DNA from: an uncultured Methylobacter sp.
Lineage (GTDB): Bacteria; Pseudomonadota; Gammaproteobacteria; Methylococcales; Methylomonadaceae
Length of the DNA stretch: 7,001 nucleotides
NCBI GenBank assembly: GCA_903831545.1
Contig: CAIKYI010000482.1
Location: 1-7,001 of the forward strand
Reading direction: 5' to 3'
Shown: positions 1-4,707 of the stretch, one piece after another
Layout: every line of letters begins with the position of its first letter
Position numbering within the stretch: position 1 is the stretch's first letter
Program-made: the position numbers and the translations under genes
The notes under the pieces: generated by a model
Seen by the model: the letters and a program-made list of their open reading frames with translations, nothing else
The model's database searches: none
What the model was told of the DNA's origin: nothing

Positions 1-60
1 CACTTGAAACCACTATAAAACCCTTAAAGCCGCCACCCCACAGAAAAAAACCCCAGAAAC

Positions 61-94
61 AAAAAAACCGGTACCTCAATCCCTGAGGCACCGG
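61..94 (-). terminator. Rho-independent terminator of the minus-strand CTERM gene
   Basis: On the minus strand an 11-bp stem (plus-strand arms 68-78 and 84-94, one G-U pair) closes a 5-nt loop and is followed by seven T residues (the A run at 61-67). It lies 26 bases past the stop codon at 120, in the right orientation to end that transcript. Nothing else is recognisable in bases 1-60. Confidence 0.9.
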
Positions 95-119
95 GTTATT
101 GTTAACTTGACCCGATCTG

Positions 120-1085
120 CTATATCGCCAAGTTACGACGACGCATACCGGCAAAACCCGCCAAGGCAGAACCGAACAGCCAGACCGCGCCTGGAACAGG
201 AACCGAAGTGACGGTCAGTTCATGCCAGCCTGTACCGTAAGCTTTACTTACCGCCTGTACCCCGGTAGCCAGTGTAGTTGCTGTTTTGGTTTGATAAGGA
301 CCGCAATTAACCAAATCAACACAACTGCCTCCGATAGCCAGAATATAGCTACCTGCAGCCAAATCGAGAGTTAAGTCTGTCCACAGAAAACCATCAGCGT
401 TAGTACCTGAAGAAGCACCTGCAGAACCTGATCCTACTAAATCACCATTACCGTTAACCCAACCGCTGATGCCGGAGTTTGAATACCCAACAATACCACT
501 CACGCCACCTACCGTTAAGAAATTACTGTTATTGGTAGCAGATGGCGCGGCAACCTGATTAAACCCCATCTGATTATTACTGGTACCACCCGCATAACCA
601 TAAGATAACGGGCTTTGCGCAGTGACCGGATTGTTGCTAGAACCACTGCTGGTAAATGCGCTACCAGTCAACGACCAAATGGTGAAAGCGGTATGAATGG
701 TTTTATCCAGCACCATCGGGGTATATTCGTTATAGACAGTACCAGCATTGTTATTGCCGCTTGAGGATCCGGCTACATTGCGGAAACCTATAACTTCATC
801 CTTGATTTTGTAAGTTCCACTATCTGTAACATTAAGTTGCACCCAATCTACAGCATGCATCCAGCCCAGATCGATAGCCATATCAGCCCAGGATTTTACA
901 GTTGTGTAGTCGTGATAAATAGCTGACTGTGAGGCGCCAGCCGTTAAAATATGGCCGCCTGCGTTATTCATGCTGGTGCCAATAACGTTAGTTCCCAAAC
1001 CATTCGTGATAGTGTGAGTAGCTGTAAATGTTTCTGCTGTTGAACCAACACTAACTGCACCCGCTTGTGTAGAAACACCTGCCAA
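120..1085 (-). CDS. VPxP-CTERM (PEP-CTERM-like) secreted protein, start codon missing or non-canonical
   Basis: This is a predicted exported, exosortase-processed protein of unknown function. The C-terminus carries a sorting tail (about residues 295-321 counted from the TTG at 1085): VPVPGAVWLFGSALAGF, then a basic RRR cluster. The body is rich in Gly, Ser, Asn and Thr, as in secreted beta-structured proteins. It contains GWMHAVD near residue 74 and LAAGSYILAIGG before the tail, both echoed in the protein at 1800-2786, so the two are probably distant paralogues. The first canonical start, TTG at 1085, cuts a signal peptide in half. The open frame continues to 1130 and reads LKKSIAIILAGTALAG, a good signal peptide, but it meets TAA at 1131-1133 with no ATG, GTG or TTG before it. 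An AGGA at 1144-1147 sits where a ribosome site would be expected. The gene may use a rare start, be freshly damaged, or carry a sequence error in the 7-base homopolymer at 1116-1122. Family assignment is firm; intactness is not. Confidence 0.8.
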   Translation of the reverse strand: MAGVSTQAGAVSVGSTAETFTATHTITNGLGTNVIGTSMNNAGGHILTAGASQSAIYHDYTTVKSWADMAIDLGWMHAVDWVQLNVTDSGTYKIKDEVIGFRNVAGSSSGNNNAGTVYNEYTPMVLDKTIHTAFTIWSLTGSAFTSSGSSNNPVTAQSPLSYGYAGGTSNNQMGFNQVAAPSATNNSNFLTVGGVSGIVGYSNSGISGWVNGNGDLVGSGSAGASSGTNADGFLWTDLTLDLAAGSYILAIGGSCVDLVNCGPYQTKTATTLATGVQAVSKAYGTGWHELTVTSVPVPGAVWLFGSALAGFAGMRRRNLAI

Positions 1086-1161
1086 GGCAGTTCCGGCAAG
1101 AATGATTGCAATTGATTTTTTTAAGTATAGTTATCGATTATTTTCCTAAATAATTATTAAA

Positions 1162-1202
1162 TGCAAGTTGAGTACATCCCCGGATTAAAGAATACACTTG
1201 CA
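1162..1202 (-). promoter_or_regulatory. Leader hairpin between aptamer-like element and gene start
   Basis: Perfect 7-bp arms (1162-1168 and 1196-1202, TGCAAGT/ACTTGCA) enclose 27 bases, with a further possible GTA/TAC pairing inside. It lies in the minus-strand leader between the GEMM-like element and the gene. It is not followed by a T run, so it is not an obvious terminator. It could be part of an expression platform or only a leader hairpin. Confidence 0.4.
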
Positions 1203-1227
1203 GCTATCTCCCCTTTCTTTAAGAGAG

Positions 1228-1298
1228 AACAACCCGGCCATCTTGTTAGGCTCAAGATCCGTAGCTTTCCGAGCCCGCCTCACGACGGGGGTGGCTAA
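1228..1298 (-). promoter_or_regulatory. GEMM-I-like (cyclic-di-GMP-I family) leader element, variant
   Basis: Read on the minus strand, the element contains CCCGTC-GTGA-GGCGGG (a 6-bp stem with a GNRA tetraloop), then the linker CTCGGAAAGC. A second stem follows, CGG-ATCTT ... AAGAT-GG-CCG, and the element ends GGGTTGTT. Order, spacing and many bases match my recollection of the GEMM-I consensus (GCAAACC, GNRA-capped stem, GGACGCAAAGCC, CGGGTCT ... CCGGGTTGCC). GNRA docking onto the second stem is known for that family. The deviations are GGAAAGC in place of GCAAAGC, and GCCACCCC in place of GCAAACC. It is also clearly similar to the element at 1700-1763 in the other leader. Ligand and function are inferred, not shown; a covariance-model search would decide. 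Confidence 0.6.
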
Positions 1299-1346
1299 AG
1301 AGCGTTGCACTCTATGTCAATCCATGGCGGGTAACTCATCCCTGAG

Positions 1347-1373
1347 TTCAAACGAGGAGGCCACCTGTTTGAA
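1347..1373 (-). promoter_or_regulatory. 5' mRNA hairpin near the predicted minus transcript start
   Basis: TTCAAAC (minus strand) pairs with GTTTGAA over 7 bp, with an additional AGG/CCT pairing inside across a one-base bulge. It begins about 10 nt after the transcription start predicted from the sigma-54 promoter. It would therefore cap the mRNA 5' end, much as the palindrome at 1654-1675 does for the divergent transcript. Confidence 0.5.
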
Positions 1374-1393
1374 ACCTGCCTGCAATTTATAAG

Positions 1394-1408
1394 GCAAATT
1401 TAATACCA
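1394..1408 (-). promoter_or_regulatory. Sigma-54 (-24/-12) promoter, minus strand
   Basis: On the minus strand the sequence TGGTATTAAATTTGC has GG and GC separated by exactly 12 bases, against the consensus TGGCAC-N5-TTGC. The -24 element has one clear deviation (T for C in GGC) plus a terminal T. The predicted start is near 1382, giving a leader of about 250 nt before the CTERM gene at 120-1085. Confidence 0.6.
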
Positions 1409-1428
1409 CTTATTAATATAAAATTAAA

Positions 1429-1461
1429 TAACCATTAAATACAATAAGATAACTATTAAAT
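1429..1461. repeat. Direct repeat TAACYATTAAAT, period 21 bp
   Basis: TAACCATTAAAT at 1429-1440 recurs as TAACTATTAAAT at 1450-1461. The period of 21 bp is two helical turns, so the copies face the same side of DNA. It lies just upstream of the minus-strand sigma-54 promoter. AT-rich sequence makes chance similarity a real possibility. Confidence 0.35.
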
Positions 1462-1508
1462 TGCGATAACAGCCGTTCCAATTAGCCTAGTTTTTTTAAG
1501 TAAACACA

Positions 1509-1525
1509 AAATAACCGTGTTATTT
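1509..1525. promoter_or_regulatory. Palindromic candidate enhancer (activator) site shared by both sigma-54 promoters
   Basis: AAATAAC-cgt-GTTATTT is a perfect 7-bp inverted repeat with a 3-bp spacer, centred at 1517. The midpoint between the two GG/GC promoter pairs is at 1518, so the site is about 124 bp from each -12 box. Sigma-54 promoters need an upstream activator, typically bound as a dimer about 80-200 bp away. The regulator is not in the window; an NtrC-like regulator such as PrsR, known from PEP-CTERM systems, is one possibility. Confidence 0.55.
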
Positions 1526-1626
1526 AACCTATACATTTTAAAAAACAGGTCATATCCCCCATGTAAACAAAAAACCGCATAGCCGAAATCGACACAAAAC
1601 TCCTTAAAAATGCACCATGCAGAACA

Positions 1627-1643
1627 TTGGCACTTAATTTGCT
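1627..1643 (+). promoter_or_regulatory. Sigma-54 (-24/-12) promoter, plus strand
   Basis: TTGGCACTTAATTTGCT matches the consensus TGGCAC-N5-TTGCW completely, with GG (1629-1630) and GC (1641-1642) 12 bases apart. Predicted transcription start is near 1654, leaving a leader of about 146 nt ahead of the ATG at 1800. Confidence 0.85.
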
Positions 1644-1653
1644 GATATTTTTT

Positions 1654-1675
1654 TATGTAATTTTAAAATTACATA
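1654..1675. promoter_or_regulatory. 22-bp perfect palindrome at the predicted transcription start
   Basis: The core ATGTAATTTTAAAATTACAT (1655-1674) is perfectly self-complementary and extends one base on each side. It begins where the sigma-54 promoter predicts +1. It could be an operator for a dimeric repressor or activator (it contains TGTAA-N8-TTACA) or form a hairpin at the extreme 5' end of the mRNA. The sequence alone does not choose between these. Confidence 0.55.
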
Positions 1676-1699
1676 TTTTGCAAATTAACAGCCAGGAAA

Positions 1700-1763
1700 A
1701 AGCCAACCCCGTTGAGAGGCGGGCACGGAAAATGCGAGATCTTACCGAGATGGTCGCATCACC
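1700..1763 (+). promoter_or_regulatory. GEMM-I-like (cyclic-di-GMP-I family) leader element, variant
   Basis: CCCGTT-GAGA-GGCGGG (1708-1723) forms a 6-bp stem capped by a GNRA tetraloop. It is followed by the linker CACGGAAA and a second stem, TGCGA-g-ATCT ... AGAT-gg-TCGCA (1733-1758). The layout and the ATCT...AGATGG core match the divergent leader at 1228-1298, while the outer pairs of the second stem differ, consistent with covariation. Similarity to GEMM-I is in architecture and partial consensus. The AAAGCC/CGGG part is changed to AAAATGC/CGAG, so this copy is the more deviant. It ends 36 nt before the ATG at 1800. Confidence 0.55.
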
Positions 1764-1799
1764 CCGGCATTATTAACCATTTATCTACAGGTATTTTTA

Positions 1800-2786
1800 A
1801 TGTCTTTTACAAAAACCAAATTGGCCAAAGCGGTTGCTTTAACACTGGCAGGCGCGGCTTTAACTGCCGGCTCTGTTTCTACTGCTTCGGCGTCTTCTAC
1901 AACGATGTATAACACTTTTCATAACCAAGGCACCTCGCCCTGTGCCCCTTGCGCTACAGGTGCAACTGATGGCTGGGTATGGGGTGATGGCGCCAGCGCA
2001 GATGGAACGCCCACAGGTACAGATACCATTAATATTGCTGGAGGTGGCTTTGGTTGGGTAGGCACTGCCGCTACTAACAAAACCCCTATGGGTTATAAAG
2101 GCGGCACAACGCTAAATTGGGCTGTTGATATGACTGCTGCAGGTGACACTGCCGAAATATCGAATGCTGATTCTATAGCGCGTTATAACCTGTCTGCAGA
2201 TATTGACACAGCCAAAGGCGCCTGGAGCGATACTGCAGGAGCAGGTGGCTCACAAGGCTGGAGACATGATGTCGACTTTGGTTTATTCAGATCCGCTGCG
2301 GGCGGCTTGGTGACCCTTGATGTAATTGGTGTCAACCATCCAGTTCCTGATCATTATGGCTTTACCATTTTTAAAGGCATGGATATAAGTACCGTAGCAG
2401 CTAACCATCATGCCGGATGGAATCAAGGGAACAACGCAAGCGGACTATCTAATACCTCTCTACCAAATGGCAATTCCAACTTTTCCGGGCTAACATCAGG
2501 CACTACCGCAGTTAAAAACGCAGCAGCTATCGCCAATATCGTGGCTTATAGTGTAGGCGGCGCCACACCACAAAACATCAGTAACATCAGCTTTAACGCA
2601 GAAGCAGGTCAAATCTATACTATCGTATTGGGCGGCTACCGTGATGGTAGTACTTATGACACCTTGGACGGTTATAAATTAAACATTACTACTTCTGCAG
2701 TCCCCGTCCCTGGCGCAGTCTGGTTATTCGGTTCAGCCATGGCCGGCTTCTTGGGCTTGCGTCGCAACAAAAAACTCGCTGCTTAA
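1800..2786 (+). CDS. VPxP-CTERM (PEP-CTERM-like) secreted protein
   Basis: A predicted exported protein of 328 residues, probably anchored or released through an exosortase; molecular function unknown. An N-terminal signal peptide (KTKLAKAVALTLAGAALTAG, cleavage likely after ASA near residue 31) is followed by a CAPC motif at residues 48-51. That is not a haem site, since no His follows, and it may form a disulfide. The body is rich in Gly, Ala and Asn with repeated Trp, and has GWRHDVD near residue 153 and AGQIYTIVLGG near residue 270. The C-terminal sorting tail, VPVPGAVWLFGSAMAGF then LRRNKK, spans residues 301-328. ATG 1800 is supported by CAGGT seven bases upstream and by the complete signal peptide. 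The gene is alone between its sigma-54 promoter and aptamer-like leader and its own terminator. The product resembles the divergent neighbour in the GW-x-H-x-V-D motif, the pre-tail strand and the tail. Confidence 0.92.
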   Translation: MSFTKTKLAKAVALTLAGAALTAGSVSTASASSTTMYNTFHNQGTSPCAPCATGATDGWVWGDGASADGTPTGTDTINIAGGGFGWVGTAATNKTPMGYKGGTTLNWAVDMTAAGDTAEISNADSIARYNLSADIDTAKGAWSDTAGAGGSQGWRHDVDFGLFRSAAGGLVTLDVIGVNHPVPDHYGFTIFKGMDISTVAANHHAGWNQGNNASGLSNTSLPNGNSNFSGLTSGTTAVKNAAAIANIVAYSVGGATPQNISNISFNAEAGQIYTIVLGGYRDGSTYDTLDGYKLNITTSAVPVPGAVWLFGSAMAGFLGLRRNKKLAA

Positions 2787-2818
2787 TTCTTTTAAGCACA
2801 ACCGCTGCTTAGGCTTTA

Positions 2819-2854
2819 CCAGACCCACCCGGATTTCTTGTCTGGGCGGGTTTT
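2819..2854 (+). terminator. Rho-independent terminator after the CTERM gene
   Basis: Two mutually exclusive stems are possible: CCAGAC/GTCTGG (2819-2824 with 2840-2845), or ACCC-a-CCC/GGG-c-GGGT (2823-2830 with 2844-2851). The second runs directly into TTTT at 2851-2854. It lies 33 bases after the stop codon. The T tract is short, so strength is moderate. Confidence 0.75.
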
Positions 2855-2958
2855 ATGCTCACGCTGTACACCTCTCCTTACTTATTAACCGCATTTATAC
2901 CGGCTTGCCAGAAACAACATTGTCGGGTTTTAAAGAGTAAAAAATCAAAAAATAGAAC

Positions 2959-3007
2959 TGCGGCATATCACCTACTCAACACAAAATATTGCGGCATTTC
3001 ACACACT
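2959..3007. repeat. Direct repeat TGCGGCAT-w-TCAC, period 31 bp
   Basis: TGCGGCATATCACCTACT at 2959-2976 recurs at 2990-3007 as TGCGGCATTTCACACACT, 15 of 18 bases identical. A 31-bp period is close to three helical turns. The copies lie about 80-125 bp upstream of the -12 element of the sigma-54 candidate at 3071-3087, the usual place for activator sites. The function is inferred. Confidence 0.55.
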
Positions 3008-3070
3008 TTTTATTTTGGCAGACACATCCGTTACCCACCAAAGCCTTTAAGGACAAGCTCTTAAGCCACA

Positions 3071-3087
3071 TTGGCGCAATTTATGCT
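3071..3087 (+). promoter_or_regulatory. Candidate sigma-54 promoter ahead of the small secreted protein
   Basis: TTGGCGCAATTTATGCT keeps GG (3073-3074) and GC (3085-3086) 12 bases apart but departs from consensus at GGCGC (for GGCAC) and ATGC (for TTGC). Predicted start is near 3098, giving a leader of about 149 nt, close in length to that of the gene at 1800. It is weaker than the promoter at 1627. Confidence 0.4.
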
Positions 3088-3175
3088 TTATCTATTTCGA
3101 TTTAGTTGATAAATATCTTTTAAATCTCTTTTAACGTTTTGAGTGAATAAATATTCGCTTTGGCAAAACAATCCT

Positions 3176-3212
3176 AAAAACCCTGCCGGAACGGACTTTG
3201 GCAGGGTCTTTT
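3176..3212. terminator. Bidirectional terminator-like hairpin upstream of 3247 (possible attenuator)
   Basis: CCCTGCC (3181-3187) pairs with GGCAGGG (3200-3206), a perfect GC-rich 7-bp stem with a 12-nt loop. TCTTTT follows on the plus strand, and AAAAA precedes it (TTTTT on the minus strand). It stands only 34 bases before the ATG at 3247. It may end a short transcript starting near 3098, act as an attenuator in the leader, or simply insulate the gene. Confidence 0.6.
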
Positions 3213-3230
3213 AAAACCTATTCACACACT

Positions 3231-3236
3231 TGAGGA
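3231..3236 (+). promoter_or_regulatory. Ribosome binding site TGAGGA
   Basis: TGAGGA lies 10 bases before ATG 3247 and supports that start. Confidence 0.7.
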
Positions 3237-3246
3237 CATACAGATC

Positions 3247-3720
3247 ATGGAAAAATTATTGGTTATTGCTGCCACACTGCTAATCTCCAGCCAGGCCAAT
3301 GCGGCTGCGGGCTGTAAAGCTTCGGATTTAAACGGTAATTACGTAACTTACCAGGCCGCCATTAATCACCATTTCCATACCGGAAAATGCGAAATCAATA
3401 TTAACAAAGGTCTGTTAACCGGCCACTGCGCGTTTGACCCCAGTACTCCCGGGGTCGAAAACTACAATGGGCCGGTTAATGGCACCGCGACCATCAATAC
3501 CAATTGTTCAGCTGTTATGACCATGAACTTTGGCCCGGTCGAATCAAGCTTTGACATTCAGTTTACGGCCGACAAAAATTCGTACATTGGTAAATTTGAA
3601 AATAATTTTGGGGTTCAAGGAACATCTAGCGGCACACGTTATTCGCCGTTACTTCCTGCAACCCCTGCTCCCTTGTTTCCAAACGACGATGAGAGACATG
3701 ATAGACATGACAGACATTAA
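3247..3720 (+). CDS. Small secreted four-cysteine protein of unknown function
   Basis: I do not recognise the family. The 157-residue product has a clear signal peptide (MEKLLVIAATLLISSQANA, cleavage likely after residue 19), so it should be periplasmic or extracellular. The mature part has four Cys (residues 23, 48, 61, 87), enough for two disulfides, and alternating polar and hydrophobic stretches with Asn and Gly turns that suggest a small beta-sandwich or barrel. A low-complexity tail (PLLPATPAPLFP) ends in an acidic and His/Arg segment, RHDRHDRH, encoded by a 9-bp tandem repeat. There is no VPxP or PEP sorting tail, unlike the other secreted proteins here. The ATG is supported by TGAGGA at 3231. 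A strong terminator at 3806-3848 makes it monocistronic. Metal binding by the His/Asp tail is possible but only a guess. Confidence 0.85.
   Translation: MEKLLVIAATLLISSQANAAAGCKASDLNGNYVTYQAAINHHFHTGKCEININKGLLTGHCAFDPSTPGVENYNGPVNGTATINTNCSAVMTMNFGPVESSFDIQFTADKNSYIGKFENNFGVQGTSSGTRYSPLLPATPAPLFPNDDERHDRHDRH
3694..3720 (+). repeat. 9-bp tandem repeat AGACATGAY, three units
   Basis: AGACATGAT, AGACATGAC and AGACATTAA run head to tail at the very end of the small secreted protein gene; the last unit supplies the stop codon. They encode repeated Arg-His-Asp. Short tandem repeats can vary in number, which would lengthen or shorten the tail in steps of three residues. Confidence 0.75.
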
Positions 3721-3805
3721 AGGTTTTGCTGCCTGATTCAGAAATATACCTTTATTAGCGGCAAGCTCTATTCCAGACTCATCGCTTTAAGTGGTAACAG
3801 GCAAA

Positions 3806-3848
3806 GAATGATTAAATGCCCTTACGGGTATTTAATCATTCGTTTTTT
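3806..3848 (+). terminator. Strong Rho-independent terminator
   Basis: A 16-bp stem (3806-3821 with 3826-3841, one G-U pair) closes a TTAC loop and is followed by G and six T residues (3843-3848). It lies 85 bases after the stop codon of the small secreted protein. Confidence 0.93.
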
Positions 3849-3893
3849 GATATTCCAAGCATGCGCCTCAACATCATGCTGACATAAAAGCCT

Positions 3894-3921
3894 TTGACAC
3901 ACCTGCAAAAGCACCTAAAAA
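3894..3921 (+). promoter_or_regulatory. Candidate sigma-70 promoter for the PilZ gene
   Basis: TTGACA at 3894-3899 is a perfect -35 box. A poor -10 (TAAAAA at 3916-3921, 4 of 6) follows after 16 bases. The TTG here is also the first possible start of the open frame. Reading it as a -35 box argues against translation beginning there. Confidence 0.45.
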
Positions 3922-3983
3922 TCAAAATAAGTGATAACAGTACTTTTTACTGTTCAGGAATTAAACTGGCGTTATTTATATTT

Positions 3984-4430
3984 ATGACCATTTTTGAGGA
4001 TAACAACGAAGTGCCAGATCAAGCCACACTACCTTTTGGCAAAGACCAAGAATTATATGCCGATAATGAGTTATTTCCGTCCAGCAAGAATGAACGGATA
4101 ACCAATCGTTATGTGCGGGACGATATTTCTGTCGCCCTCTGTGAGATAACGCCAATCAGCTATGGCAAAGAGATTTTTATTGATTTTGTTATCTTGAATA
4201 ACATAACCGGCAGCGGTATGTCCTTTACCAGCGCCCATGATATTTCTACCCGCAAGAAAATCATTTTAAACATCCGCTTTTATTCGAATACGACCTTTAA
4301 AATTCACGCCAGTATCGCCTATCGAACCAATACCCCGCCTTATCTATATGGCATAAAATTTGACAGCGAGAATTATGATCTCAGTCAGCATTTATCAGAG
4401 ACACAGCTTGGTTTTCAAATGACGTATTAA
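3984..4430 (+). CDS. PilZ-domain protein, likely cyclic-di-GMP receptor
   Basis: This is a single-domain PilZ protein, expected in the cytoplasm, where PilZ domains bind cyclic di-GMP and alter a partner. With the ATG at 3984 it has 148 residues. The two ligand motifs are visible: RxxxR as RITNR (residues 38-42) and D/NxSxxG as NITGSG (residues 73-78, Thr replacing Ser). The rest follows the PilZ pattern, with a hydrophobic strand before NITGSG, then IILNIRFY, and YLYGIKF near the end before a C-terminal helix. The start is uncertain. ATG 3984 has no ribosome site; GTG 4011 is preceded by GAGGA (3996-4000) at 10 bases and gives 139 residues; TTG 3894 overlaps a TTGACA box. All choices keep the whole domain. 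No partner gene is adjacent, and the next gene is convergent. Family call is good; the target process is unknown. Confidence 0.8.
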   Translation: MTIFEDNNEVPDQATLPFGKDQELYADNELFPSSKNERITNRYVRDDISVALCEITPISYGKEIFIDFVILNNITGSGMSFTSAHDISTRKKIILNIRFYSNTTFKIHASIAYRTNTPPYLYGIKFDSENYDLSQHLSETQLGFQMTY

Positions 4431-4571
4431 ACATTAGTGCGATCCCAAGCGCTAAGTCACTGACATTATGTGTGCCGTGATTCCGGCAGATCGAGAGTTG
4501 GTCGGACCCTTTAGAGCCCTTAGCGAAACCAGATTATATGTATGTGTTTATAAACCACCATCCATGGTTTC

Positions 4572-4665
4572 TGGATCTCGGCACAAATCTGTCTGGAACA
4601 GATTTACATTTACACGAAGAGCGGCAGGCTGGATAGCCTGATGTGAATCCATGCCGAGATGACGG
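4572..4665. repeat. Nested palindromic REP/MITE-like element
   Basis: An outer 9-bp inverted repeat, ATCTCGGCA (4575-4583) with TGCCGAGAT (4652-4660), encloses two perfect hairpins. These are AAATCTGT/ACAGATTT (4585-4605) and CAGGCT/AGCCTG (4625-4640), so the whole can fold as a three-way junction. The flanks (TGGAT...; ATCCATGCCGAGATGACGG) resemble dispersed REP-like repeats that I recall in proteobacteria, of the form GGATnnCGGCA...TGCCGnnATGACGG. It sits between convergent genes, 42 bases past the sulfotransferase stop, and has no T run. It encodes no transposase. Dispersal in the genome cannot be seen here. Confidence 0.6.
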
Positions 4666-4707
4666 TTCATTTTATCGCCGCCATAATGCACTTTATTTTG
4701 GCCAACC

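Larger units (their letters stand above)
1409..1626. other. AT-rich divergent control region without genes
   Basis: This spacer between the two sigma-54 promoters is strongly AT-rich and has no convincing open reading frame. It holds a 12-bp direct repeat (1429-1461) and a 17-bp palindrome (1509-1525), described separately. Such length and composition suit DNA looping by an enhancer-binding activator, which is an inference. Confidence 0.6.
2855..3175. other. Non-coding stretch with candidate regulatory sites
   Basis: No convincing gene is seen. A 69-codon open frame begins in the T tract of the preceding terminator and has no ribosome site or recognisable product. The stretch carries a long direct repeat (2959-3007) and a sigma-54 candidate (3071-3087), listed separately, then AT-rich sequence up to the hairpin at 3181. 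Confidence 0.55.

Noticed and set aside
1198..1392. 64-codon plus-strand open frame
   Set aside because: It lies antisense to the minus-strand leader, where RNA structure explains the sequence; no ribosome site and no recognisable protein.
1712..1912. 66-codon plus-strand frame starting inside the aptamer-like leader
   Set aside because: It overlaps the signal peptide of the clear CTERM gene in another frame and begins within a structured leader.
1934..1960. CAPC in the CTERM protein as a c-type haem site
   Set aside because: Haem attachment needs CxxCH; here Ala follows the second Cys.
2855..3064. 69-codon open frame after the terminator
   Set aside because: The ATG follows directly on the terminator T tract, there is no ribosome site, and the frame runs through the 2959-3007 direct repeat.
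4450..4525. 7-bp inverted repeat CGCTAAG/CTTAGCG
   Set aside because: Short arms 62 bases apart, not followed by a T run and without further matching structure; could be chance.
4468..4641. 57-codon plus-strand frame between the convergent genes
   Set aside because: It runs through the nested palindromes of the REP-like element, with no ribosome site or protein-like composition.
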